DNA of 64,000 nucleotides from Isoetes taiwanensis (GCA_021234155.1 JAJEKV010000027.1:3594623-3658622); one strand, 5' to 3'; shown: positions 1-10,474, counted from the stretch's first letter. The notes: generated from the sequence alone by a model not told the origin. A program made the numbers and translations.

Positions 1-392
1 CAGCCTAAGAATAGAAAGTTTCAGTCTAAAAATAGAAGTTTTTTTTGAAACTTTGGGAATGCTCAAAATAGAATGTTGTGGAATGTTCCAGGTGCTCATG
101 GGTAAGCACCTCAGTCTAAGAATAGAAAGTTTCAGTCTAAAAATAGAAGGTTTTTTGAAACTTTGCAAATGTTCAAAATAGAATGTTCTGGAATGTTCCA
201 GGTGCTCATGGGTAAACACCTCAGTCTAAAAATAGAAAGTTTCAGTCTATAAATAGAAAGTTTTTTCAAACTTTGCAAATGCTCAAAATAGAATGTTATG
301 GAGGGTTGCAAATGCTCATGGGTAAACATCTCAATCCCTTTCTCCCCTTCTCTGATGATCCTAGAACCTTCTAGAATGTTCTAAAAAAAAGC
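1..392. repeat. 110-bp satellite array, first block
   Basis: Tandem units carry the recurring blocks AATAGAAAGTTTCAGTCTA, TTTTTTGAAACTTTGCAAAT and GTGCTCATGGGTAAGCACCT. The GTGCTCATGG marker falls near 91, 201 and 311, which gives a 110-bp period. The window starts inside the array, so its left limit is unknown. Unit 2 carries a perfect four-box heat-shock element. The GTGCTCATGGGTAAGCAC segment is itself a weak inverted repeat. Short open frames here are not genes. Confidence 0.9.
364..381. promoter_or_regulatory. Perfect heat-shock element, spacer type
   Basis: The spacer before the purine tract reads GAA-cc-TTC-ta-GAA-tg-TTC with exact 5-bp spacing, which is the consensus bound by heat-shock factor trimers. 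The same spacer recurs near 1,980 and 2,462. No gene is seen downstream, so a regulatory role is inference. Confidence 0.5.
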
Positions 393-1175
393 TAGAGAGA
401 GAAGAGAGAGGAAGGTAGAGAAGAAGAGGGAGAGGAGAGGAGAAATAGAGAGAGAGGAGAGAAATAAGAGATAGAGAAATAGGAGATAGAGAGAGGAGAG
501 AGATAGGAGATAGAGAGAGGGGAGAAATAGAGAGAGAGGAGAGAGATAGAAGTGAGAGAGGAGAGAGAGGAGAGAGGAGAGAGGAAAGAGGAGGGAGGAG
601 GGAGGAGAGAGAAGAGAAAGAGAAGAGAGAGGAGGAGAGGAGGAGAGAGATAGGAGAGAGAGAGAGAGAGATAGAAGAAAGAGAGGAGAGAGAGAGAGAG
701 GAGATAGAGAGAGGAGAGAAAGAGAGAGAGGAGAGAGATAGGAGAGAGAAGAGAGGAGAGAGGAGAGAGAGAGAAGAGAGGAGAGGAGAGAGAGAGGAGA
801 GAGGAGAGAGAGATCAGAGGAGAGGGAGGAGAGAGAGAGAGAGCAGGAGAGAGAGAGAGAGAAGAGAGAGGGAAGAGGGAGGGAGAGAGAGAGAGAAATA
901 GAGAGGAGAGAGAAAGATAGAGAGAGAGAGAAGGGAGCATGGAGAAAGAGAATAGAAAGAGCAGAGAGAGAGGAGAGAGAAAGACATTGCCCCCAAACCC
1001 CAAAGGGAGAGGGGAAGAGAGAAGAGAGAGAAAAAAGAGAAGAGGAGAGAAAGACTTAGTTAAGGGAGAGGGAGAGAATAATCCATGAGATGGAAGAGAG
1101 AGATGTTCTAGAATGAAGATGAGAGAGAGAGAAAAGGGAGAGAATGTCCTAAAATCTTCTAGAGAGTCCTAGAAT
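393..1175. repeat. Polypurine (GA)n tract A
   Basis: The plus strand is almost pure G and A, arranged as irregular GAGAGG, GAGAAG and GATAGAG motifs. It is broken by islands such as GACATTGCCCCCAAACCCC near 983 and CTTAGTTAAG near 1,055, which are pieces of the adjacent SINE and its flank. The long Ser/Leu/Pro-rich frames on the minus strand are low-complexity artefacts. Confidence 0.9.
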
Positions 1176-1261
1176 CTTCTAGAATTTGAGTCTTCTAGAA
1201 TGTCTAAAAATAGAAGTTTTTAAAACTTTGCAAATGCCAAAATAGAATATCAGGAAAGTTC

Positions 1262-1345
1262 CTTGCTCAAAGCCCCAAGTTTGGTGGACAAAATTTTTGG
1301 TTTACCACGACTCTAAAAATAGACATTGCCCCCAAACTTTGCAAA
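1262..1345 (-). mobile_element. tRNA-derived SINE remnant (copy 1)
   Basis: This piece shares AAGTTTGGTGGACAAAATTT, GGTTTACCACG and GACATTGCCCCCAAAC with the better copies near 4.0-4.25 kb and 7.8-8.1 kb. The A-box end has been replaced by satellite sequence (CTTTGCAAAT), so this copy is chimeric. It is followed by the flank AGTCCATACTTAGTTAAGG, which also follows the other copies. Confidence 0.6.
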
Positions 1346-1418
1346 TTTTCTTAAAATAATAGGAAGTCCATACTTAGTTAAGGGTGAGGGCCAAATAATC
1401 CATGGATGGTCTAGGATG

Positions 1419-1516
1419 TTCTAGAATGTTCTAGATGGCTCTAGAAGCTTCTAGAATGTCCTAGAATCTTCTAGAGTGTCCTAGAATCTTCTAGAATCTT
1501 CTAGAGTCTTCTAGAA
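1419..1516. promoter_or_regulatory. Extended HSE-like array (alternating GAA/TTC)
   Basis: For about 100 bp the sequence keeps a strict 5-bp register of GAA and TTC boxes (TTCTAGAATGTTCTAGA, CTTCTAGAATCTTCTAGAG and variants), with only some boxes mutated to GAG or TCC. That is roughly 20 pentamers, far longer than typical plant heat-shock promoters. It lies between SINE copy 1 and the next satellite block. Confidence 0.5.
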
Positions 1517-2489
1517 TGTCTAAAAATAGAAGTTTTTTGAAACTTTGCAAATGCTCAAAATAGAATATTGTGGAATGTTCCAGGTGCTCATGGGTAAGCA
1601 CCTCAGTCTAAAAATAGAAGGTTTCAATCTAAAAATAGAAAGTTTTTTTAAGACTTTGCAAATGCTCAAAATAGAATGTTATGGAATGATCTAGATGCTC
1701 ATGGGTAAGCACCTCAGTCTAAAAATAGAAGGTTTCAGTCTAAGAATAGAAAGTTTTTAAAAACTTTGCAAATGCTCAAAATAGAATGTTATAGAATGTT
1801 GTAGATGTTGATAGAATGTTGTGGAATGGGTAAGCACCTCAGTCTAAAAATAGAAAGTTTCAATCTATAAATAGAAAGTTTTTTGAAACTTTGCAAATGC
1901 TCAAAATAGAATGTTATGGAGTGTTGCAAATGCTCATGGGTAATCTCAATCCCTTTCTCCCCTTCTCTGATGATCCTAGAACCTTCTAGAATGTTCTAAA
2001 AAAAGGCTAGAGAGAGAGGATACTCTAGGATGTTCTAGAGTGTTCTAGAATCTTTTGGAATGTCCTAGAATGTTCCAGATGCTCATGAGTAAGCACCTCA
2101 GTCTAAGAATAGAAAGTTTCAGTCTAAAAATAGAAGTTTTTTTTGAAACTTTGGGAATGCTCAAAATAGAATGTTGTGGAATGTTCCAGGTGCTCATGGG
2201 TAAGCACCTCAGTCTAAGAATAGAAAGTTTCAGTCTAAAAATAGAAGGTTTTTTGAAACTTTGCAAATGTTCAAAATAGAATGTTCTGGAATGTTCCAGG
2301 TGCTCATGGGTAAACACCTCAGTCTAAAAATAGAAAGTTTCAGTCTATAAATAGAAAGTTTTTTGAAACTTTGCAAATGCTCAAAATAGAATGTTATGGA
2401 GGGTTGCAAATGCTCATGGGTAAACATCTCAATCCCTTTCTCCCCTTCTCTGATGATCCTAGAACCTTCTAGAATGTTCTAAAAAAAAG
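1517..2489. repeat. 110-bp satellite array, second block
   Basis: Further satellite units with the markers TGCTCATGGGTAA (about 1,587, 1,698, 1,935, 2,190, 2,300 and 2,410) and AACTTTGCAAATGCTCAAAA. The block from 2,099 on repeats the start of the window. A GAA/TTC-rich spacer lies at 1,972-2,075. Confidence 0.85.
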
Positions 2490-3483
2490 CTAGAGAGAGA
2501 AGAGAGAGGAAGGTAGAGAAGAAGAGGGAGAGAGAGAAATAGTAAAGAGAGAGAAAGGTAGAGAGAGAGGATAGAGAAATAGGAGTTAGAGAGAGGAGAG
2601 AGATAGGAGATAGAGAGAGGGGAGAAATAGAGAGAGAGGAGAGAGATAGAAGTGAGAGAGGAGAGAGAGGAGAGAGGAGAGAGGAAAGAGGAGGGAGGAG
2701 GGAGAGAGAGAAGAGAAAGAGAAGAGAGGAGAGGCAGAGAGAGATAGGAGAGAGAGAGGAGAGAGATAGAAGAAAAGAGAGGAGAGAGAAGAGAGAGGAG
2801 ATAGAGAGAGGGGAGAAATAGAGAGAGGAGAGAGAAGAGGAGAGAAGAGAGGAGAGAGGAGAGAGAGAGAAGAGAGGAGAGGGAGGAGAGAGAGGAGAGG
2901 AGAGAGAGAAGAGAGGAGAGGGAGGAGAGAGAGAGCAGAGCACAGAGAGGAGAGAGAGAAGAGAGAGAAGAGAGAGGGAAGAGGGAGGGAGAGAGAGAGA
3001 GAAATAGAGACGAGAGAGAAAGATAGAGAGAGAGAGAAGGGAGCATGGGAGAAGAGAGAATAGAAAGAGCAAGGAGAGAGGAGAGAGAAAGAAGAGAGAG
3101 GAGAGAGAATAGAGACAAAGGAGAGGGGAGAGAGAGAAGAGAGAGAGAAACAAAGAGAGGAGAGAGAAGAGAGGGGAGAGGGGGAGGGGAGAGAGAAGAG
3201 AGAAGAAAGAGGGAAGAGAGAGGAGAGAGAGAGGGGAAAGAAGAGAGATGAGAGAGAGAGGGGAGAAAGAAAAGAGGAGAGAGAGAGAGAAAAGGGGAAG
3301 AGAGAGAGAAGAGATAGGAGAGAGAATGGAGAGGAGAGAGAGAAGAGAGAGCCGGGAGGGAGAGGAGAGGAGAGGGAGAGGAGGGAAGAGGGAAGAGACA
3401 TGGGAGAGAGAGGGGGCAAAGAAGAGAGAGGACAGCTGAAAGAGAGAGGTGAGAGGAGAGAGGAGAGAGAAAGGAGAGAGGGA

Positions 3484-3523
<40 letters not shown>

Positions 3524-3788
3524 AGAGAGAGAGAGGAATAGAAAGAGAGAGAACAAAGAGAGAGAGAGGAGAAATAGAGAAAGAGGAGAGAGAGAGAGAG
3601 AGGGAAGAGATATAGGAGAGAGAGAAAAGAGGAGAGAGAAGAGAGAAGAGAGAGAGAGAGAGAGAACGAGAGGGAAAAGAGAGAGAGGAAAGAGAAGAGA
3701 GAGGAGAGAGAAAGAGAGGAGAGAGGACGAGAGAGAGAGGAGAGAGAAAAGAAGAGAGAGAGGAGAGAAGAGAGAGACATGGGAGAGA

Positions 3789-3822
<34 letters not shown>

Positions 3823-4000
3823 GAGAGAGAAGAGAAGAGAGATAGAGAAAGAGAAGAGAGAGAATAGAGAAAGGAGAGATGGAGATAGGGCAAGAGAGGG
3901 GAGAGAATAGAGAGGCGAGGAGGTCAAAGAGGCAAGGGCTCAAAAGAAAGAAGAGGCCCCAGGAAAAGAGGAGAGAAAAGATGAGAGAGGGCCGGGGAGA
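2490..4000. repeat. Polypurine (GA)n tract B
   Basis: About 1.5 kb of plus-strand G/A with very few pyrimidines. It begins with the same AGCTAGAGAGAGAAGAG junction as tract A and ends against SINE copy 2. Frames of 435-494 residues on the minus strand consist almost only of Ser, Leu, Pro and Phe and overlap in all three frames, so they are not proteins. Confidence 0.93.
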
Positions 4001-4007
4001 TAGTCCT

Positions 4008-4258
4008 CCTATCTAATATAATAAAGAAATAAAAAGTCCCAAGGTGAGGAGTCTGAGGAGTGAGTCTGTCTGAGATCCATGCCCATCCAACGGAGAAAGG
4101 AGGCGCCACGGGCGAGATCTCGGGAAAGTGGCCTTGGCCTCTCAAAAGCTCCCAAGTTTGGTGGACAAAATTTTTTTGGTTTACCACGGACTCTAACCCT
4201 GGACATTGCCCCCAAACCCCCACCCTTACCACTAGACCAACCAAATTTTTTTTTAAAA
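4008..4258 (-). mobile_element. tRNA-derived SINE, best copy (copy 2)
   Basis: On the minus strand the head reads TTGGTCTAGTGGTAAGG (RNA polymerase III A box, 4,224-4,242), then about 30 bp, then CAGGGTTAGAGTCC (B box, 4,188-4,199). A body follows, with GTCCACCAAACTTGGGAGC and a run through GGGACTTTTTATTTC. The 3' end runs straight into the CT strand of purine tract B. Box sequences and spacing fit a tRNA-derived plant SINE. The kilobase pyrimidine tract at its 3' side is unusual. Confidence 0.75.
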
Positions 4259-4289
4259 AAATAAGAACTCCATGCATAGTTAAGGCTGG

Positions 4290-5160
4290 GGCCTAATTAA
4301 TTCAAGGATACTCTAGGATGTTCTAGAATGTTCTAGAATCTCTTTGAATGTTCTAGATTGTTCCTGTGCTCATGGGTAAGCACCCCCGCCTAAAAAGAAA
4401 GTTTCAAATAAAAAATAGAAGTTTTATTGAAACTTTGCAAATGCTCAAAATAGAATGTTCTTGAATGTTCCGTGTGCTCATGGGTAAGCACCCTCGCCTA
4501 AAAAATAGAAAGTTTCAGTGAGAAAGTTTTTGAAACTTTGCAAATGCTCAAAATAGAATGTTCTGGAATGTTCCAAATACTCATGGGTAAGCACCTCAGT
4601 CTAAAAATAGAAAGTTTTTTGAAACTTTGCAAATACTCAAAATAGAATATTGTGGAATGTTCCGGTGTGCTCATGGGTAAGCACCTCAGTCCTAAAAATA
4701 GAAAGTTTCAAATAAAAATAGAAAGTTTTTAAGACTTTGCAAAATGCTCAAAATAGAATGTTCTCGAATGTTTGCTCATGGAAACACCCGGAAATCCAAA
4801 AAATAGAATGTTTTTGAAAAACTTGCAAATGCTCAAAAAGAATGGAGTCGAAAAAATGGTAGATAGTCTAAAATGTAAAACTCAAATAGAATGTCCTAGA
4901 ATGTTTCCATGCTCTAAGGTAAGCATCTCAGTCTAAAAATAGAAAATAAGGTAGTCTAAAACAAAAAAAAGTTTGCTAAAACTTTGCAAAAAACTCAAAA
5001 TAGAATGTTCTAGAATGTTCCAAATGCTATAGGGCAAACCACCCATGCTCTAGAAGAACCCCCAGAGGAAAAAATAAAAGTTTCTTGAAACCTTGCAAAT
5101 GCTCAAAATAGAATATTTCTGAGGGTGATAGAGAGGAGAATTGGTATAATGGTGTGAGGG
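4290..5160. repeat. 110-bp satellite array, third block
   Basis: It starts after the flank TCCATGCATAGTTAAGG and a GAA/TTC spacer (GGATGTTCTAGAATGTTC). Units are more diverged here. Perfect HSEs lie at 4,453-4,470 and 4,556-4,573 (GAA-tg-TTC-t-GAA-tg-TTC pattern). Units decay towards 5 kb, with many small indels. Confidence 0.85.
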
Positions 5161-5770
5161 TGAAGCTTCACATAGGTGATACTTTTAGAATTGACATACT
5201 TTTAGAATTGAGAGATGGGCATGTATGAGTATGTTACTCATGAATAAGACTTTGTAGGTGCTCAGGGTAAGCACCCTCAGTCTAAAAATAGAAAGTTTCA
5301 GAGAAAAATAAAAGTTTTTAAGACTTTGAGGGAATGCCCAAAAGAGAATGTTCTAGAATGTTGCAGATGCTCATGGGTAACAGAGAATCCAAAAAATAGA
5401 AAGAGAGAAACTTTGCAAATGCTCAAAATAGAATTTTCCTGAATGTTAGAGGTTCAAAGGTAAGCACCTCAGAGAAGAATAGAAAGTTTTAGTCTAAAAA
5501 ATAGAAAGTTTGCTTTAAACTTTGTAAAACTCAAATAGAATGTCCTAGAATGAATGCTCTAGGGAGAGAGAGAAAAAAGAGAAAGTACGGAAGTTCAGAA
5601 ACAGAAAAGTTTGCTAAAACTTTGCAAAAACTCAAAATAGAATGTTCTAGGTGTTCTAGATGCTATAGGGCAACCACCTATGCCTCTAGAAGCAGAAAAG
5701 TAGAAAGTTTTGAAACCTTGCAAATGCTCAAAATAGAATATTCTCAAGATGATACTTTGGAATTGATAGA
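5161..5770. repeat. Degenerate satellite end block with GA patches
   Basis: It opens with a spacer carrying GATACTTTTAGAATTGACATACTTTTAGAATTG and GGGCATGTATGAGTATGT, which recurs near 8,975-9,065. Satellite units then resume, but short GAGAGA or GAGAA patches replace parts of otherwise recognisable units (for example near 5,295, 5,400, 5,472 and 5,562). Confidence 0.7.
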
Positions 5771-7247
5771 AGTGTGATGGGTAGAGAAGAGAGGAGAGGG
5801 GAGAGAGAAGAGAGAAGAGGAGAGAAGAGAGAGGAGAGAGAGAAGTGAGAGAATGAGAAATAGGCAAAAGAGAGAGAAATGGTAGAGAAAGAGGAGAAAA
5901 CAAAAGAGGGGAGGGCAACCTCAGAGAGAGGAGAGAGAATAGTAGAGGGCAGAGAGAGGAGAGAGAGATAGGAGAAAAGAGAGAAGAGAGAGAAATAGAG
6001 AGAGAGAGGAAAGAAAACAGGAGAGGAGAGAGAGAGAAAGGAGAGGAGAGAGAGAAGAGAGGGAGGAGAGAGGAGAGAGAGAGAGATTAGGAGAGGGAGA
6101 GAGAAAGGGAGAAGAGAGAAAATAGAGAGGAGAGAGAGAAGATAGAGAGGGAGAGGAGAGAGAGGAGGAAAGAGAGAGGAGAGAGAGAGAGAGATTGAGA
6201 GGGGGAGAAAAAAGAGAGGAGAGAGAAGAGAGAGGAGGAGAGAAGAAAAAGAGAGAGAGAGAGAAGAGGAGAAAAAGAAAGAAGAGAGAAAAAGAAAGAG
6301 AGAAGAGAGAGAAAAGAGGGAAGAGAAAGGAGAGAGAGAGGGGAAAAGAGAGAAAGAGAGGAAATAGAAAAGAGAGGGAAGGGAAAAGAGAGAGGGAGGA
6401 AAAGAGAGAGAAGAGAGAAAAGAATGAATAGAGAGAGGAGAGAAAAGAATGAAGAGAGATAGGAGATAGAAATGAGAGGAGAAAGAGAGAGGAGGAAAGA
6501 GAAAAGAGAGAGAAGAGAGAAGAGAGAGAGAAAAGAGAGAGGAGAGAAGAGAGAGAAGAGATGCAGAGAAATAGGGAGAGAAGAGAGAGGAGAGGAGAAG
6601 AAGAGAAAGAGGAGAGAGAATGAGAGAGGAAGAGAGGAAGAGAATGAGAGAGGAGAGAGAAGAGAGAGAAACAGAGGAGAGAAAGAGGAGAGGAGAGAAA
6701 GGAGAGAAGAAAGGAGAGAGAGAAGGAGAGAAGAAGAATGGAGAGAGAGAGGAGAGAGAGAGAGAAGGAGAGAGGAGAGAGAATGGTGAGAGAGAGAGAA
6801 ATACAGAGAGAATAGAGATAGAGGGAGAGAGGAGAGAGGAGAAAAGAGAGAGAGAGGAGAGAGGAGGGAAGAGAGAGGAGAGAGGAGAGAGAGGGAGAGA
6901 GGAGAGACAAAGAGAGAGAGAGAGGAGAGAGGTAGAGAGAAAAGAGAGAAGAGAGAGGAGGAGAAACACCCAGGAAAGAGAAAGAGAGAGGGAAGAGAGA
7001 GAGAGAGAGGAGAGAGAAGAGAGAGAAGAGAAAGAGAGAGAGAGAAAGGAGAGAGAAAAGAGAGAGGGAGAGAGAGAGAATAGAGAGGAGAGAGAGAGAG
7101 AGAGAGAGAGGGGGAGAAGAGGGAGAGAGAAATAGAAGAGAGAGAGAAAGGTAGAGAGAGAGAAGAGGGAACAGAGAGAGGAGAGAGAAGAGAGAGAAGA
7201 AAGAGGAAAAGGAGAGAGAGAAGAGATAAGAGAGAGAGAGAGGGAAA

Positions 7248-7278
<31 letters not shown>

Positions 7279-7800
7279 GAGAGAGAGGAGAGAGGAGAGA
7301 GGGAGAGAGAGAGGAGAGAGAGAAATAGAGGAGAGAGAAAGAGAGAGAGAGAGGGAGAGAGAGAGATGAGAAGAGAGAAGAGAATGGAAGAGAGAAGAGA
7401 GAGAGAGAAGAGAGAGGAGAGAGAAGAAGAGAGAGAGAGAGAAAAGAGAGAAAGAAGAGAGAGAGAGAGGGAGAAAACAGAGAGAGAGAGAGAAATGGAG
7501 AGAGAGAAGAAATAGGAGAGAGAGGAGAGAGAGAGATAAGAGAAAGAGAAGAGAAAGAGAAGAGAGAGGGAGGGTAAAGAGAGAGAGAGAGAGAGGAGAG
7601 AGGAGAAAGAGAGAGGAGAGAGGAGAGAGGAGAAGAGAAGAGAGAGGAGAGAGGAGAGGGAAAGACAAAAGAGAAGAGAAATGGGATAGAGAGAGGAGAG
7701 AAAAGAAGAGAGAGAGAGAGAAAGGAGAGAGATAGAGAGGAGAAAAAAGAGAGGAGAGAGGAGAGAGAAAAGAGAGGAAGAGAGGGAAGGATAGGGATAG
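5771..7800. repeat. Polypurine (GA)n tract C
   Basis: This is the longest tract, about 2 kb, nearly free of C and T on the plus strand. It ends at GGGATAGAGGCACATGGGTGGGCCC, the 3' edge of SINE copy 3. Frames over 650 residues on the minus strand are low-complexity artefacts. Such sequence can form intramolecular triplexes and is hard to sequence accurately. Confidence 0.93.
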
Positions 7801-7802
7801 AG

Positions 7803-8085
7803 GCACATGGGTGGGCCCAAATAGAGGTTATAGAGAGGTTCTGAGAAATAGAAAGGAGCAAAAGAAATAATAAGAAAATAGGAGTCTCCCTGGGAGAGAG
7901 GAGTGAGTATTCCACCACCATCCGACGGGGATGCGCCACGAGGCTTGATCCGGGAGCCCGTGGGCCTTGGCCTCTCAAAAGCTCCCAAGTTTGGTGGACA
8001 AATTTTTTTTGGACTTGAACCGACTCCTCGGACTTGAACCCTAAAATATGGCACCCTTAGACTAGACCAACCAGCCTTTTAGAGA
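7803..8085 (-). mobile_element. tRNA-derived SINE (copy 3)
   Basis: The A box on the minus strand is TTGGTCTAGTCTAAGGG (8,056-8,072) and the B box AGGGTTCAAGTCC (8,030-8,042). The CGGACTTGAACC block is repeated about 20 bp away. The body shares CTCAAAAGCTCCCAAGTTTG and GGATGCGCCACG-type blocks with copy 2. The 3' end abuts purine tract C through GGCACATGGGTGGGCCCAAA, a junction also seen in copy 4. Confidence 0.7.
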
Positions 8086-8109
8086 AAATATAGGAAGTCC
8101 ATGCTTAGA

Positions 8110-8925
8110 CCAAGGGAGCAATTAATTTCTTGAAATACTAGGGATGTTCTAGAATGTTCTAAATCTCTTGAATGCCCTAGAATGTTCCAGATGCTCATGA
8201 ATAAGCACCACTCAGAATAAGGAAAAAATAGAAAGTTTCAAATTAAAAAAATAGAAGTTTTTTTGAAACTTTGCAAATGCTCAAAATAGAATGTTGTGGA
8301 ATGTTCCAAAATTCATGGGTAAGCACCTCCTAAAAATAGAAAGTTTCACTCTAAAAATATAATGTTTTTTTTTGAAACTTTGCAAATGTTCAAAAAAGAA
8401 TGTTCTGGAATGTTCCGTGTGCCATGGTAAGCACCTCAAGTAAAAATAGAAAGTTTCAAATCTAAAAATAGAAAGTTTTTTGAAACTTTGCAAATGCTCA
8501 AAATAGAATGAATGAATGGAATGCTCATGCAGAAACACTCAATCCAAAAATAGAAAGTTTTTTGAAACTTTGCAAATGCTCAAAATAGAATGTTCGAATG
8601 TTGCAAATGCTTAAAGGTAAGCACCCCAGTAAAAATAGAAAGTTTCAAATTTAAAAATAGAAAGTTTGCTTAAACTTTGTAAAAACTCAAATAGAATGTC
8701 CTAGAATGTTTCAGATGCTCTAAGGTAAGCATCTCAAATTAAAAATAGAAAGTACAAGAGTCTAAGAACAGAAAAGTTTGCAAAACTTTGCAAAACTCAA
8801 AATAGAATGTTTTAGAGTGTTCCAGATGCTATAGGGCAAGCACCTATGCCCGAAGCAGCCAGTCTAAAAGTAGAAAGTTTCTTGAAACCTTGCAAATGCT
8901 CAAAATAGAATATTCTGGAGGTGAT
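8110..8925. repeat. 110-bp satellite array, fourth block
   Basis: It follows the GTCCATGCTTAGACCAAGG flank. Satellite markers recur about every 100-110 bp. A perfect four-box HSE lies at 8,398-8,415. Later units are diverged, as in the third block, and end at the AATATTCTGGAGGTGATAC spacer. Confidence 0.85.
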
Positions 8926-9150
8926 ACTTTGGAATTGGTAGCAAGTGTGATGGGTATGATGGGTGTGTGTAAGCTTCACATGGGTGATACTTTAGAATTG
9001 ACATACTTTAGAATTGGTAGTAGAGGTAGTAGATGTGGCCTCATGCCCATGTATGAGTATGTGTCAATGATACTTTGTTGGTAATGGAATAGAGAGTTGA
9101 GCAGTATGTGTGAATAAGACTGTGAAATACCATGGAGTGTAGTAGATGTG
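8926..9150. repeat. Array-end spacer
   Basis: Mixed sequence with tandem TACTTTAGAATTG blocks and GCCCATGTATGAGTATGTG, matching the spacer at 5,161-5,250. It ends at the start of purine tract D. The match shows that the higher-order unit includes this spacer. Confidence 0.6.
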
Positions 9151-9154
9151 AGTA

Positions 9155-9199
9155 AAATCAGAGAGAGGGGAAAGAAGAGAGAGGAGAGAGAAGAGAGAG

Positions 9200-9263
<64 letters not shown>

Positions 9264-9369
9264 GGGAAGAGGGCAGAGAGAGAGAAGGAAAAAGGCGGGG
9301 AGAGAGAGAGAGGAGAGAGGGCAGAGAGACAGAAAAGAGGAGAGAAAGAGGAGAAAGGAAAGAGAGGAG

Positions 9370-9410
<41 letters not shown>

Positions 9411-9920
9411 GAGGGAAGAGAGATAAGAGAGAGAGGAGAGAAAAGAGAGAGAGAGAGAGAGAGAGAGAAAAAAGATAGAGAGAGAGGGGAGAAATACAGA
9501 GAAAGGGGGGAGAGAGAGGAAAAAAGGGGGAAGAGAGAGAGAGAGGAGAGAGAGAAGAGAGGGAAGAGAGACAGAAAAGAGGAGAGAGAGAGGAGAGGAG
9601 AGGGAGAGAAGAGAGAGGAGAGAGTAGAGAGAAGAGAGAAAGGAGAGGGAAGAGAGAGCAGGAGAGAGAGGAGAGAGAATAGAGAGGAGGGAGAAGAGAG
9701 AGATAGAGAGAGAGAGCAGAGAGAGAAGGAAAAGAGAAGAGAGAAAGATGAGAGAGACGGGAGAGAGAGGGAGAGAGAAGAAGAGAGGAGAGAGGAGAGA
9801 GAAGACAGAAAGGGGGAGACAGAGAGAGATAGAGAGAGAGAGAAGATAGAGAGAAGAGAGGAGAGAGAGATGAAGGAAGAGAGAGGAGAGAGGAAAAAAA
9901 AGGGAGAAGGGAGAGAAGAC

Positions 9921-9976
<56 letters not shown>

Positions 9977-10215
9977 AATAGAGAGAGAGAGAGAGGAGAG
10001 GATAGGAGAGAGAAAGAAAAGAGGAGAAGAAGAGAGACACAGGGAGAGGGGACAGAGAGAAGAGAGAAACAGACAAAGAGAGAGGAGAGAGAAGGACAGG
10101 AGGGAGGAGAGAGAAGAAAGAGACATAGAGGGAGATGAGGGAAGAGAGAGGAGAGAGGAGAAAGGAGAGAGGGAAGAGAGAAGAGAGAGAAAAGAGAGAG
10201 GAGAGAGGGAGATAG
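9155..10215. repeat. Polypurine (GA)n tract D
   Basis: Contains the purest dinucleotide runs of the window, uninterrupted (GA)n near 9,207-9,260, 9,378-9,408 and 9,928-9,975. Flanking parts are irregular GAGAAG or GGAGAG sequence. It ends at GGGCACGTTGGTGGGCCC, the edge of SINE copy 4. The frames here are not genes. Confidence 0.93.
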
Positions 10216-10395
10216 GGCACGTTGGTGGGCCCAAACCGAGGCGAGGCCGGCCGGAGGCCGGCCGAGCCGAGGAAAGGGGCAAAAGAAAAGGGCCCGGCCT
10301 TAAATAAAGTTTTTCCCTTCCCGCCCGCGTTTTGAACCGGTGACCTCCTACTTTCAACCAAACACTGTTTCCATTTTGCCAACTCTCTTTATATA
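10216..10395 (-). mobile_element. tRNA-derived SINE (copy 4, divergent subfamily)
   Basis: On the minus strand a head with A box GTTGGCAAAATGG is followed about 45 bp on by B box GGTCACCGGTTCAAAAC. The 3' part shares TTTGGGCCCACC with copy 3, then runs into the CT strand of tract D. A GC-rich GGCCGGCCGGAGGCCGGCC block near 10,245 is a near-palindrome not present in the other copies. Confidence 0.6.
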
Positions 10396-10474
10396 GCAGA
10401 TATATGTTCTATTCCTTTGTTATACATATCTAATATTCTGTTTTGTCCAGTTAGCAGTTCTTTTAAGAAAAAGG

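Larger units (their letters stand above)
1..3090. repeat. Direct segmental duplication, offset 2,098 bp
   Basis: Bases 1 to about 975 reappear at 2,099 to about 3,090. The satellite part is nearly base-for-base the same, and the duplication continues through the start of the purine tract, including the landmark GGGAGCATGG. The copies differ mainly by small GA indels inside the purine tract. This indicates array growth by whole modules rather than by single 110-bp units. Confidence 0.85.

Noticed and set aside
392-10382. Very long Ser/Leu/Pro/Phe-rich open frames on the minus strand and Arg/Glu-rich frames on the plus strand
   Set aside because: They are translations of (GA)n/(CT)n tracts, open in two or three frames at once, with no domain or codon bias.
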